Shown here: piece by piece, positions 23,879 to 33,900 of the stretch
How positions within the stretch are numbered: position 1 is the stretch's first letter
Layout: each line of letters begins with the position of its first letter
Source: Bacteroidetes bacterium UBA1312
GTDB taxonomy: Bacteria; Bacteroidota; Bacteroidia; Chitinophagales; Chitinophagaceae
Direction: 5' to 3'
NCBI GenBank assembly: GCA_002307135.1
Contig: DBTQ01000033.1
Coordinates: forward strand, 1-34,996
Length of the DNA stretch: 34,996 nucleotides
The notes under the pieces: generated by a model
The model's input: the letters and a program-made list of their open reading frames with translations, nothing else
Databases searched by the model: none
What the model was told of the DNA's origin: nothing
Position numbers and translations under genes: made by a program

Positions 23879-25327
23879 ATGTACAAAGCTAAACGAATAC
23901 AATTTATTTATTTGACGGTTGGAATACTTGCAATGCTTTATATTATCATTAGGGCATCTAGTGTAGGTGTCACTTATGACGAAGTGTGGACAATCAAAGA
24001 TTTTGTATCCCAAGATTGGATGAATATTCTCAACTATACCCCCTGCGATGCCAACAATCATATTATCAATACATTGCTGATTAAGTTGTTTTTTATATCT
24101 GGCAATCATAGTCTTTTTATTGCCCGATTACCCAATGTTTTAGCCTTTAGTCTTTATTTATATTTCGGGTATAAAATTTGTTACCAGTATTTGGCTCCTT
24201 TTATAGGAATTTACTGTTACCTTTTGTTACTCCTTAATCCATTTTTGCTCGACTTTTTTGGATTAGCTAGAGGATATGGTTTAGCATTAGGTTTTGAATT
24301 GACATCAGTTTATTTTCTGATTGCGTACATTAAGAAAACACAATCTGTAAAAGCACTATGGTCACTCATCTTTGGAGCGTTGGCAGTTATTGCTAATTTT
24401 TCCCTGCTCAATTATTGGTTGACCCTCTTTTTTATCATTCATGCTGTTGCATTATTTTTTAGAAGGGACTTTGATTTTAAGCAGGTTTTTATAAAAAACA
24501 TTTTTGTTTTATTGGCTCTTGTTGCTATTATTTATGAACCTATCCGGAAATTAAAACAAAACGGTAGCCTCTATTACGGCGGCAATACAAGCTTTTATAA
24601 CGATACACTTGTATCATTGACCAAATACACGTTTTGTAGTCCTAATACTGCTCCAATTATATTTACTGCATTAAATATCTTCATAGTTATACTGCTCCTT
24701 TCTGTAATTTTTTCTTTCTTCTTTAACCGCAAACTATTATCACCTAAAGTGGCACTTCTATTCATTACTGTTTTATGCGTGCTCGCTGTGGTGTTACAAC
24801 ATTTTTTGTTGGGTACATTATATATAATAGACCGGGCGGCGCTGTTTTTTTATCCATTACTTATCTTGAGCCTTTCCTTTTCCTTAAATGACTTTGCGCA
24901 TAAATGGTCTGCAAAAATCATTGCTGTAGTGAGTGTATTTGCATTCGGCATCAATATTGTTCATCACGCCAATTTATATAAAACGGCAATCTAGTATTTT
25001 GATGCTCATGCGGCAGAGCTGTTAGACCGTTTCAATAAAATGGGAAAGGAAAGCAATAGAAAAATTAAGCTTGATTTTTCATGGCCATTTGGCAACTCTT
25101 TTGCTTATTATTACGAACAAAATAAATACCCATTTGTAAACATCGTAGAGCATAATGCAGACAGATCGGATCTGAATCCCACAGCTGATTATTACATATA
25201 CTTGAGTCAGTCGCTAGAGAAAGTCGGTTACGAAGTCAATGAACAAAAGATAGTGTTTTATAACAAAGATATTTTCGATGAGTACAAGCAAGAGTCTATT
25301 GTTATTTATACGAAGCTCCGGAAATAG
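23879..25327 (+). pseudogene. GT-C/ArnT-like membrane glycosyltransferase with in-frame stop
   Basis: The reading frame continues for 482 codons but is cut by a TAG at 24992-24994, giving parts of 371 and about 110 residues. The first part has about ten membrane helices and an N-terminal loop motif VTYDEVWTIKDFV (DE), typical of GT-C enzymes of the ArnT/PMT (GT39) type, which use lipid-linked sugars. After the TAG the same frame reads YFDAHAAELLDRFNKMG, then a soluble domain (SWPFGNSFAYYYEQ). The codon was probably TGG (Trp) or CAG. Both halves keep normal sequence, so the mutation is recent or a sequencing error. If only the first part is made, it lacks the C-terminal soluble domain. Confidence 0.8.
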
Positions 25328-25715
25328 TGTGGCAATAGCTCTACTATATTATTTGATTTTGTGCTTAATATTTAAGCACATAGTCGAGCAAATTCGTTGA
25401 GCAATAAATCAAAAAATGCAGATGTTGTTAAATTCATTTACTTCTCTTTTCCATCTTAGCATTGACTGCACACGTTGTTACTAGAATTGTTTTTTGTGAG
25501 TGTTTTTTTGAATATTGAATTTATTAATGTGGTGTTGAAAATGACGTATTATTACCGCTTATAAAGAAAAACGACCGCTTGTAAACTTTTTTTGGTCAAC
25601 GAAAGTTCCAGCTGCTAAATTTATACTGGCAAAACAATTGAGCGCTCGTTGTTTTAGTCAAGGGAGTAATCCGAAAAGCCCTGATTAAAGAGTAGGAAAG
25701 ACTAAATGAATAATT
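25328..25715. other. 390-bp leader before the T9SS gene
   Basis: The stretch has no gene. It holds a perfect 21-bp palindrome at 25360-25380 (9-bp arms), which may end the upstream transcript, and GAGCGCTC at about 25639-25646. A possible weak stem-loop (TAGTCAAGGG with CCCTGATTA) follows at about 25655-25687. No riboswitch class was recognised. Confidence 0.45.
25360..25380. terminator. Perfect palindrome, terminator-like
   Basis: The 9-nt arms 25360-25368 and 25372-25380 pair perfectly around a TAT loop, 33 bp after the broken glycosyltransferase gene. No T tract follows, so termination is not certain; a protein-binding site is possible. Confidence 0.4.
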
Positions 25716-27434
25716 ATGAAAAAAATAGTTTTTATTTTTAGTATAGTATGTTCTATTTCCCAATTGGCAATGGCACAGGAACCATCACCACCACCATGTT
25801 ATGATTTTAATGATCATTCGCTTTATGCAGATCCTTGGTCTCCAAGCCCTCCTTACGATCACTTTCTATCCTACGGCAATTGGAAATGCGACAACTGCGA
25901 AGCTTATTATAATGTGACCTCAGGGGTACCTACGGGAGTTACGTATCCTTGTTCTACTTTTCCAGTAGACCCAACACAAGATATGATAACAATTTTGGAT
26001 AACGGCGGCTCATCTCATTTTCATAATGACGTTGATTATAATGCTTTGGGTATCAATTATCTACATTATTGTTTAGAGTATGATTATTGGATGCGGCATG
26101 ATGGTGAATCAGCATGGACTTTTGGCTCAAGCAGTTGTACTGATTATGGGTTTGTAGGGGCAGGTACATCAACATATCTTGCGACTCCTTTTCATCCTAG
26201 AGTATATATTACGTGGTCGGAACCGTATCCGGGGGGTACTATAGATCATACGGCCTATTTTGAATGTTTTAGTCCGATTACAGAATCAAGTGGAATGATA
26301 CATATAGCGGCACCTATAGAGCATAGTTCATCTTCTACTAGTGGTCCTAGTAATTCTTATGGTGCTTGGCATTTGTTAAGTGGTACTTGGGTTGCTAGTG
26401 ATTTTAACGACATTCTGGATAAGGCTACCAGCGTATGGTTTGATATTGACCGAAACTCAGATCAGAATGAGGCATTTGCTTTTGACAATATCTGTCTAAC
26501 ACCATGCAATGTTGCTTGTAACAGTAATTTCGATTTTGAGGTAGAGGCACGTACTTATACAAGTTTTACTCCTACCAATATCGTTGATATTATGCTGCAA
26601 AACTACAATTCAACAGCAACTTATACCTATGATTGGGGTGATGGTACACCACCATCAACAATTGCTTCTTCGGGTCGGAGTTATATTTATTCACCAAGTC
26701 CATTTTCATCAGGTGTCTATAATGTTTGTGTAACGGAAACTCAACCTAGTGGCAATCAATGTACCAATTGTATGAACTTTTGTATGCCAACAAGTAGTTC
26801 TTTGGCTGGAACTTGTGCTACATGCCATACAGATTTCGATTTCAAATTGTATGCCGATACTTATGGTGCATCATACGTATCAGGATTTGGAGTACCCAAT
26901 GATTATGTAAGTATTATGTTGAGGAGCTTTAATCCATCTGCAACCTATTCTTATAGTTGGGGAGATGGTACGCCAAATACTGTTGGACATGTACCAGGTG
27001 CCGGTCATACTTATGTGCCAAGCATTTATTCATCCGGTACATACACTGTTTGTGTAACAGAGAAAATATTTGATACTTTAGCACAAGATACTACTTCGGC
27101 AACAACATGTATGACCTTTTGTATTCCTACACCAAACGCTCCAAGTATGAGAAAAACACAAAATACGATAACATCGTCCAGCGAGATAAAATTATACCCT
27201 AATCCAACTGACAATAATGCTATCGTTGATTTTACACTTACCAATGTGGAAAGCGTACAATTGAGCGTTATGGATATTTATGGTAAAACAGTTATCAATC
27301 TACCAGCTCAAAAGTTCAATGAAGGAAGCCAGAAGATTAATCTTAATACTTCAGATTTATCATCTGGTATCTATCAGGTGAATATTAAAATTGGTCAAAA
27401 TGTTACGACTAAGCGACTTTCTATAGTTAAGTAG
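25716..27434 (+). CDS. Secreted T9SS cargo with two PKD-like repeats
   Basis: The 572-residue protein has a signal peptide (1-20, ending AMAQ), an N-terminal region of about 240 residues of unknown fold rich in aromatic residues and cysteine (CDNCEAYYN), and two related repeats of about 100 residues. Each begins with an FDFEVEA/FDFKLYA-type strand, contains TYDWGDGTP (about 305-312) or SYSWGDGTP (about 413-420) as in PKD domains, and ends CMNFCMP or CMTFCIP, probably with disulfides. The last about 80 residues (KLYPNPTDNNAIVDF...LSIVK) are a type A T9SS sorting domain, so it is exported across the outer membrane and attached or released. Target unknown. Confidence 0.85.
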   Translation: MKKIVFIFSIVCSISQLAMAQEPSPPPCYDFNDHSLYADPWSPSPPYDHFLSYGNWKCDNCEAYYNVTSGVPTGVTYPCSTFPVDPTQDMITILDNGGSSHFHNDVDYNALGINYLHYCLEYDYWMRHDGESAWTFGSSSCTDYGFVGAGTSTYLATPFHPRVYITWSEPYPGGTIDHTAYFECFSPITESSGMIHIAAPIEHSSSSTSGPSNSYGAWHLLSGTWVASDFNDILDKATSVWFDIDRNSDQNEAFAFDNICLTPCNVACNSNFDFEVEARTYTSFTPTNIVDIMLQNYNSTATYTYDWGDGTPPSTIASSGRSYIYSPSPFSSGVYNVCVTETQPSGNQCTNCMNFCMPTSSSLAGTCATCHTDFDFKLYADTYGASYVSGFGVPNDYVSIMLRSFNPSATYSYSWGDGTPNTVGHVPGAGHTYVPSIYSSGTYTVCVTEKIFDTLAQDTTSATTCMTFCIPTPNAPSMRKTQNTITSSSEIKLYPNPTDNNAIVDFTLTNVESVQLSVMDIYGKTVINLPAQKFNEGSQKINLNTSDLSSGIYQVNIKIGQNVTTKRLSIVK

Positions 27435-27464
27435 TTTTTTTGTACCACGTTGATAGCAATAATA

Positions 27465-27496
27465 AAAAGAGGTGACCCATTTGGGTTGCCTCTTTT
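27465..27496 (+). terminator. Terminator of the T9SS gene
   Basis: A 14-bp stem with two G-U pairs (27465-27478 with 27483-27496) has an ATTT loop. The descending arm ends in CTCTTTT and continues ATTGTTGTTTT, the usual uridine-rich end. It lies 30 bp after the stop. Confidence 0.75.
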
Positions 27497-27540
27497 ATTG
27501 TTGTTTTATGTATTAATAAAGATAGTCGCTACAATAAAAC

Positions 27541-27568
27541 AATCCCCTGCCAAATATGGCAGAGGATT
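27541..27568 (-). terminator. Terminator of the lmo0937-like gene
   Basis: AATCC-C-CTGCC pairs with GGCAG-A-GGATT around an AAATAT loop (one mismatch). On the minus strand it is followed by GTTTTATTG. It lies about 70 bp after the small gene. Confidence 0.5.
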
Positions 27569-27639
27569 ATAGGCAAAGCAAACAAACAGTTTTGTTTAAA
27601 ATAGTACGAGTAGAAAAAACGCAGTGTTTGAAAGTAAAT

Positions 27640-27792
27640 TTAAATTCGTCGTCCTGAAATTACTTTTAGCAATACCGATATGAGCGCTATTACCAATAGT
27701 ATATGTATGAGTGATCCTGCACCGTATGCAAAGAAGCCTATAGCCCAAAAGATGACGAGTATTACCGCAATGGCATAAAGTATATTGCCCAT
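27640..27792 (-). CDS. lmo0937-family small membrane protein (DUF5670-like)
   Basis: A 50-residue protein. It starts MGNILYAIAVILVIFWAIGF, continues with FAYGAGSLIHILLVIALIS and ends VISGRRI. This matches the lmo0937 family: two membrane helices and a short basic C-terminus. Function unknown; such genes are often in general stress regulons. It sits 44 bp downstream of the beta-barrel gene on the same strand, with its own terminator. Confidence 0.88.
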   Translation of the reverse strand: MGNILYAIAVILVIFWAIGFFAYGAGSLIHILLVIALISVLLKVISGRRI

Positions 27793-27836
27793 GATAGTTG
27801 ATTTTTTAAAGCTTGAATTGATTATTGTGGTATAAA

Positions 27837-28532
27837 TTAATTGAGTGCTACAGACAGGTAAAATGCAATAACGCCGTTTTTGGAATCTGGGAATGTATAG
27901 GATTGGCCTAAATAAGTTCTTTCCTTACCAACAGTAGTAAGCCCGTAGCAATATCGCACACCTAGTCCCAGTGGGCCAAGGTCTATACCTCCACCTAAAG
28001 TTATACCTGCATCGAAACGATTATAGTCGTCGGCATTCAGGTTTTTTTCAAAGTCGAAGCTATTGCTATTACTTGATTCGTTGGTTGTTTTGCCATTGAC
28101 CAAGTAGGCTATATAGGGACCAAATTGAAGATTGAAATTTTCGGTAAGGTTTACAGATAATAATATCGGTAGCTCTATATAGTTGAAATGATAGCGTGCT
28201 ACACCTTCTACAAAAGCATTGTTATAAGTTACTTCTGCGCCTTTGGTAGTATAATATAATTCTGGCTGGATGGATACATATCGAGATATGGGAAGCTTGG
28301 CATATACGCCTGCATGGAAACCTACAAGCATTCTATCTTTTTTGGAATCGGATGTGTACAGATCCGAAAAATTGAAGCCCCCTTTGAGTCCTACGCGCGG
28401 TTCGAACTTGTGATTATCGTCATGTCGTTCTTCGTGTTCACGCTTGGTCATTATCTCCTGCGCCTGCACCTGCAGAGCGACGTTAGAAAGTAGAATGAAT
28501 AATGCAGCGGCCTTAATAAAGTTATGAACCAT
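27837..28532 (-). CDS. Outer-membrane beta-barrel (porin-family) protein
   Basis: The 231-residue protein has a signal peptide (1-25, ending VQAQ), a histidine/acidic stretch (KREHEERHDDNHKF), and then the 8-stranded barrel pattern of the PorT/OMP_b-brl_2 family: EPRVGLKGGFNFSDL, FHAGVYAKLPIS, SIQPELYYTTKG, FNYIELPILLSVN, NLQFGPYIAYLVNG, and RFDAGITLGGGIDLGPLGLGVRY. The C-terminus ends with a hydrophobic strand, YLSVALN. It acts in the outer membrane; its substrate or partner is unknown. It lies between CsbD and the small membrane gene, all on the same strand, but a strong terminator separates it from CsbD. Confidence 0.9.
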   Translation of the reverse strand: MVHNFIKAAALFILLSNVALQVQAQEIMTKREHEERHDDNHKFEPRVGLKGGFNFSDLYTSDSKKDRMLVGFHAGVYAKLPISRYVSIQPELYYTTKGAEVTYNNAFVEGVARYHFNYIELPILLSVNLTENFNLQFGPYIAYLVNGKTTNESSNSNSFDFEKNLNADDYNRFDAGITLGGGIDLGPLGLGVRYCYGLTTVGKERTYLGQSYTFPDSKNGVIAFYLSVALN

Positions 28533-28555
28533 ATTGATTATGTTTTATGAGCTAA

Positions 28556-28584
28556 AAATCGCCTGAGCAATTGTCAGGCGATTT
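28556..28584 (-). terminator. Terminator of the CsbD gene
   Basis: A perfect 11-bp stem AAATCGCCTGA/TCAGGCGATTT (28556-28566 with 28574-28584) has a 7-nt loop and is followed on the minus strand by TTTTTAG. It lies 20 bp after the CsbD stop. Confidence 0.8.
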
Positions 28585-28604
28585 CTCATTGGTTTTTATG
28601 GCGG

Positions 28605-28790
28605 TTAAATCTCTGAAATGATTTTGTGTAATTCTTCTTTGGTCTTGCCTAGTTTGATTTGCAGCTTACCCATCATCTCTTCTTTTTTACCTTCTGCAAA
28701 CATCAAATCATTATCGGTCAGCGTAGCAAATTTTTGTTTTAATTTTCCTTTTTGCTCATCCCAGTTTCCTTTAATTTGCGTAGTGTTCAT
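28605..28790 (-). CDS. CsbD-family stress protein
   Basis: The 61-residue protein begins MNTTQIKGNWDEQKGKLKQK and continues with LTDNDLMFAEGKKEEMMGKLQIKLGKTKEEL, the standard CsbD pattern (KGNWxxxKGKxKxxxxxLTDDDL). CsbD proteins are small, helical, cytosolic and induced by general stress; molecular function unknown. A pair of direct repeats (CAATTGTTACA) lies about 50 bp upstream. A terminator follows the gene. Confidence 0.92.
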   Translation of the reverse strand: MNTTQIKGNWDEQKGKLKQKFATLTDNDLMFAEGKKEEMMGKLQIKLGKTKEELHKIISEI

Positions 28791-28840
28791 CTTGTCTGTA
28801 TTTGTAGCGTAACAGAATTATTACAGCACAAATGTCCGTT

Positions 28841-28863
28841 CAATTGTTACAACAATTGTTACA
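28841..28863 (-). promoter_or_regulatory. Direct repeats upstream of CsbD
   Basis: CAATTGTTACA occurs at 28841-28851 and, with the last base shared, at 28853-28863, 12 bp apart. AACAATTGTT (28851-28860) is itself a palindrome. Position about 50 bp before the ATG suggests an operator, or an alternative-sigma-factor promoter region. Confidence 0.35.
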
Positions 28864-29008
28864 CTATTCTATAAATGAGTTACAAGATTCACACATTTAA
28901 AGAAGTATTGCGGAGGATAGATCAATAGAACGAGAATTGATCTGAGTCAAAATGATTACAATTTGTTGTGGGTTGTATTGCTGCGAATAATCAAAGGGTG
29001 TGTGTTAC

Positions 29009-30310
29009 TTATAATTCTACATGCGCCCTTAAAGAAAATACGCTTAAAGGTCCCCTTGCAGTATTATAACCGGGGTTCATACAAAACTGATAATCGCCGC
29101 TAATGTATAACGGTATATTAGATGGCTTGAAATTATAGTACAACTCTGCAATAGTTTCTGCTGCATAACTAAGCGCTCCATCGCCAAGTACAAAACCACT
29201 GCCTCCTGCCGCTAAATAATCTTTATGAGATTTAGAAAGGCCATTGGCAACTATTGCAATACCTGCCTGATCATCATTTCTATGCCATTTTTTTCCATCT
29301 ATCGACAAGCCTAATGAAATGGTACGATCAATTTCAGTAAAACACCATGTTTCATTTTTACCATCATTCCATCCAATACGAGAAAAGAGTCCCCAATTAT
29401 CATTCAATTTATAATCAGCATTAAGCCCGAGTCCAAATTTACCGGCTCCTGATTTTCTTGTACTGACAATATCCGGAGTGAACGGTAATTGTTGCAATGC
29501 GGTGGTGTAATTGCCCATAGGAGCATTGTTATAGTAAGCCAGCAAACTAACATTTGCTGCTTTATGTTTAATACGGAAGCTGTGGCTTATTTCGGCATTG
29601 ACTGAATAAGATGTTCCAACATTAGTTTGCAATTCAGCACCATTAGCCGTTTTGGGTAATGCTGCAAATGCTAATTTATAAGTCATTTCTTTTTTATGAA
29701 CAATACCTGCGACTATATAGGTATAACCACGAACATTAGCTGCAAAATCCCACGCGCCATTATTCATTAAAGCCCAATTTATAAATTGAGTGCGTGGTGA
29801 ATTGCTGAAAGGGTTGGTATCAAAAATATCTGCCAGCGAAAATTTGCCGGCCATTATTTTTACATATTCTACTGGTGTTTTTACTGCTATTTGATTCGCC
29901 GCATCGTCTTGCTGCTCACTATTTTTACCTAATGCAAATATTTGTGTCAAGTAAGCTCTTGCTACATACAGGGTAGGAGATGGGTCGCCTACACGGAATG
30001 TTTCGCCATTGGTAGAACCACCCATGCCGGAAGCTCCGGATAGTCCACTGCCTCCTGCTATTTCTGGGTTGAAATAAAAAGCAGCACCTTTCCACAATCG
30101 TGCACCCAAATACATAGTTGCAGTGATTGAATTTTGCTTTTCCTCCTTACTGGACAAGCTATGTGCACTTTCATAGTCCGAGTGAAACGAAGGTTTATAT
30201 TGATAAATATAAGTCGTTTGAAAGTGTATATTGAACCTGCTTTGAGAAGAGTCCTGCGCCCATAATTGGATAGTTGAAAACAGTAGTATGGTTGTAATTA
30301 ATGAACGCAT
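29009..30310 (-). CDS. Carbohydrate porin (OprB-like)
   Basis: The 433-residue protein has a signal peptide (1-18, ending LWAQ) and a mature part resembling OprB-type carbohydrate-selective porins: FNIHFQTTYIYQYKPSFHSDY near the start, GARLWKGAAFYFNPEIAGG, KIMAGKFSLADIFDTNPFS, then FGLGLNADYKLNDNWGLFSRIGWNDGKNETWCFTEIDRTISLG and a C-terminal GDYQFCMNPGYNTARGPLSVFSLRAHVEL. Aspartates and aromatic residues of these regions line sugar channels. It would allow diffusion of sugars across the outer membrane. No transporter or hydrolase gene is adjacent. Confidence 0.85.
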   Translation of the reverse strand: MRSLITTILLFSTIQLWAQDSSQSRFNIHFQTTYIYQYKPSFHSDYESAHSLSSKEEKQNSITATMYLGARLWKGAAFYFNPEIAGGSGLSGASGMGGSTNGETFRVGDPSPTLYVARAYLTQIFALGKNSEQQDDAANQIAVKTPVEYVKIMAGKFSLADIFDTNPFSNSPRTQFINWALMNNGAWDFAANVRGYTYIVAGIVHKKEMTYKLAFAALPKTANGAELQTNVGTSYSVNAEISHSFRIKHKAANVSLLAYYNNAPMGNYTTALQQLPFTPDIVSTRKSGAGKFGLGLNADYKLNDNWGLFSRIGWNDGKNETWCFTEIDRTISLGLSIDGKKWHRNDDQAGIAIVANGLSKSHKDYLAAGGSGFVLGDGALSYAAETIAELYYNFKPSNIPLYISGDYQFCMNPGYNTARGPLSVFSLRAHVEL

Positions 30311-30374
30311 AGGTATATATAAAGTAAATAATAGAATTTAAAAAGTAGCGAAGTTAGTTTTAATGCCTACAAAA

Positions 30375-30402
30375 ATAACCAGTTGCAATTGCAACTGGTT
30401 AT
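30375..30402 (-). terminator. Terminator after trxA
   Basis: A perfect 28-bp palindrome (arms 30375-30386 and 30391-30402, AATT loop) is followed on the minus strand by TTTTTGTAGG. It lies about 80 bp after the trxA stop and separates it from the porin gene. Confidence 0.75.
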
Positions 30403-30479
30403 GAACAAATTGTAAATTGTAAGACAAAGGTAATAAAAATGTTAGTATAACCTAACTTTATTTCACTTTTCTTTTCAAA

Positions 30480-30797
30480 CTATAGATGTTGTTGTATTTT
30501 TTTATCGAAAGCTGATTTAGGAGCAGCACCTACTTGCTTGTCCACTACCTGACCACCTTTTATAAACAAAACACATGGAATACTAGTAACGCCGTAGTTT
30601 ACAGATAAATTAGGATTTTCGTCCACGTTTACTTTTCCTACGTTTACTTTTCCATCATATTCTTTGCTCAAAGCATCGATGGTAGGGCCTAAAGCCAAGC
30701 AAGGACCACACCATGGAGCCCAGAAATCAACTACTGAAAGTGTGTTTGCGTTTAACACTTCAGTTTCAAAATTTGCATCAGTGAATACAGCTGCCAT
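30480..30797 (-). CDS. trxA: Thioredoxin
   Basis: Thioredoxin reduces protein disulfides in the cytosol, driven by thioredoxin reductase. The 105-residue protein has the usual length. The active site WCGPC lies at residues 29-33 (DFWAPWCGPCLALGPTI), K/D-rich helix after it, and the cis-proline P74 in TSIPCVLFIKGG. An additional cysteine (C75) follows the cis-proline, which is not usual. There is no signal peptide. It has its own promoter and terminator and is thus monocistronic, upstream of the porin and downstream of dnaE. Confidence 0.96.
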   Translation of the reverse strand: MAAVFTDANFETEVLNANTLSVVDFWAPWCGPCLALGPTIDALSKEYDGKVNVGKVNVDENPNLSVNYGVTSIPCVLFIKGGQVVDKQVGAAPKSAFDKKIQQHL

Positions 30798-30837
30798 TGT
30801 TATTTATTTTTATGTTTTTTAATTTTTATTGAAAGGT

Positions 30838-30870
30838 CAAAGGTACGTGTTTTGGCATTTGCAGCACAAA
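30838..30870 (-). promoter_or_regulatory. trxA promoter of Bacteroidota type
   Basis: On the minus strand TTTG (30870-30867) and TACCTTTG (30845-30838) are separated by 21 nt, a near-perfect match to the TTTG-N19-21-TAnnTTTG consensus. The start of transcription would be about 30832 and the leader about 35 nt, AT-rich. Confidence 0.75.
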
Positions 30871-30943
30871 CCAATTAGCAAATATTGCTATTGAAAAATC
30901 CTATTATCAACAGCTTATACACAGTAAGTATATATTTAATAAA

Positions 30944-33900
30944 CTAAGTGGTTTCTAACGAATATTGTATATAGTCATGTTCATTAATATAATTCACCAG
31001 TTCGTCGTTGACTTCTATTTTGGCGTTGTTGCTGCGCAACCTTACTGACTGCTGTGTCGTGAGGTCGTCTATTTGAAAAACAATCTCCGTATTTCCCGGA
31101 TGTTTTAATAGATTTTGTTCAAAAAATGCTACTGTTCTTTCATCTAATTTATGAAGGGGCAAGAGCAAGAATACTCTTTTGGTTAACTGTTTCCGAACCT
31201 GTTCCAGTAATATTATTCCTTGCACCTCAAATTCCCAAACACCTGGTCGAAAACGGTTTTCAGCATATTTACCGTTAATCATTATTTTTTGACCATCTAC
31301 CAAATAATTACCAAATGCTACATAATTATCTTTCCAAAAGGTTATCTCTGTTTTACCTGAATAATCGTTCAATAAAAACTTACCGTACTTATCTCCCTTT
31401 TTAGTAAATAAATGTTTGGCATCTGATACATAACCTGCAATGCGGACACTTCGGCCTTTCAGGTTTTCCATATCACTAATGGGTGAAAATCCGTAGTTTT
31501 TCATTTCAAATTTATACCCATCCAGCGGATGTGCGCTGATGTATATACCCACCACTTCTTTTTCATATTCGAGCAACTCGGGGAGTGTCCACGCCTCGCA
31601 AGTGGGTATTTCAGGAGCTTTTACTTCCGGCATTTCCAAATCTCCAAATAGGCTATTAGTAGTCAATGTAGCATCGGCTTGATATTGATTGCCAAATCGG
31701 ATAATTCGCTCAATACCGTTGATACTTTCGCCTGCCGGTGTATAGAAAAACTGCGCTCGGTGCATATCTTCAAAACTGTCAAACGCACCTGCATACACAA
31801 GGCTTTCCAGCGATTTTTTATTGACTGTTCGTTGATTGACACGCATTACTAAATCAAATATGGATTGATAAACGCCATTCTTATCACGCTCTGCTAGTAT
31901 GTCTTCTACAGCTGCTTCGCCAACACCCTTTACTGCACCCATTCCAAAGCGGATAACACCTTGTTTGTTTACAGCAAATCCTTTGAGTGATTCATTTATA
32001 TCCGGACCTAAAACGCGTAATCCCATACTTTGGCACTCTTCCATAAAGAAGGTGATCTTTTCAATACTGTTAGCATTATTCATTACAGCCGCCATATATT
32101 CCGACGGGTAATGTGCTTTGAGATACGCTGTCTGATAAGCCACAAAAGCGTAGCATGTTGAATGCGATTTATTGAAAGCATATTGAGCGAAGGCTTCCCA
32201 GTCTGTCCACACTTTCTCCAATTTATCTTTAGGATGCCCTTTTTCAGTTGCACCTTCAATAAACTTACTCTTCATTTTGTCGAGGGTATAACGGTCTTTT
32301 TTACCCATCGCTTTTCGCAGTACATCGGCTTCACCTTTGGTAAATCCGCCAATTTTTTGCGATAGTAACATCACCTGTTCCTGATAAACAGTAATGCCAT
32401 ACGTATCGGCAAGGTATTCTTCCATTTCCGGCAAATCATAGCTAATAGCCTCTTCGCCATGTTTACGTTTAATAAAGTTTGGAATGTATTGAATAGGGCC
32501 GGGGCGATACAGGGCATTCATCGCAATTAAGTCAGCAAACTTATCTGGTTTTAAGTCGCGCAAATGCTTTTGCATCCCGTCACTTTCAAATTGAAAAGTG
32601 GCATTGGTGTCGCCACGTTGATAGAGCTCGTAGGTCGCTTGGTCGTCGAGCGGAATACTGTCTATATCTATATTGTGGCCATAATTAAGTTTTATAAGTA
32701 CTAAGGCATCTTTTAAAATAGATAATGTTTTAAGACCTAAAAAGTCCATTTTAATAACACCCGCATTTTCAATTACACTGCCTTCGTATTGTGTAATCAA
32801 AAGGTTTACATCTTTAGATGCACTAACCGGTATTAGGTCTGATAAGTCTTTAGGTGCAATAATGATACCTGCGGCGTGGATGCCCGTATTCCGGACTGAG
32901 CCTTCCAGTTTTTCTGCCTCGCGCAATACAATGCCCTGTAGCGTTTCTTTTTGGTCTAGAATTGCTCTGATTTGTCGAACATTAATTAAGTCTTCATCAC
33001 GCAAATCTTCTTTTTCTTTAAGGCTTTTTTCTTCTGCTGTTGAAACATCAATTGGCGCCCTTAAAATACGCTTTAGCGAAATTCCGGGTTTGTCAGGTAC
33101 TAGCTTGGCTAATATATTTGCTTCTGCCAGTGGCAGATCCATTACACGAGCCACATCTTTAATGCTTGATTTAGCAGCCATAGTACCGTAGGTAACAATA
33201 TGTGCTACTTGATTTTTGCCATACTTATCTACTACGTAGTCAATCACTTTTTGGCGCCCGCTATCATCAAAATCGGTATCGATATCGGGCATAGACTTAC
33301 GGTCTGGGTTAAGAAAACGCTCAAAAAGTAAGTTGTATTTGATGGGATCAATATTGGTAATGCCGGTACAATACGCAACAACACTACCTGCAGCAGAGCC
33401 ACGGCCAGGGCCGATAAATACGCCCATGTCTCTTCCTGCTTTTATGAAGTCAGATACGATAAGGAAGTAACCAGCAAACCCCATTGTTTTAATGGTGAAC
33501 AGCTCAAATCGAATACGTTCATCTATTTCAGGTGTTATTTCTTTGTAGCGTTCTTTTGCTCCGGTCCAGGTAAGATTTTCTAAAAATGCGTCCTGATCAT
33601 TATTAAACTCAGGGGGTACTTTAAAATGGGGTAGTAATATCTCCCTTTCTAATTTTAATGGTTTTATTTTCTCTACGATCAGGCCTGTGTTTTCAATTGC
33701 TTCCGGGATATCATGAAACAACTTTGTCATTTCATCCGTTGTCTTAAAAAAGAATTGGTCATTATAAAATGCAAAACGTTTGTCTTTTGACGACACACTG
33801 TCATCAGAGAAGTCTTTCATACTCGGTGTACTCTGTTTTTCGCCGGTATTAATACACAAAAGAATGTCGTGTGCATTATAATCTTCAACATCTACATAAT

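Noticed and set aside
24992..24994. TAG as pyrrolysine codon
   Set aside because: No pyrrolysine genes are visible, the group is not known for it, and the protein is not a methylamine methyltransferase; a nonsense mutation or error is simpler.
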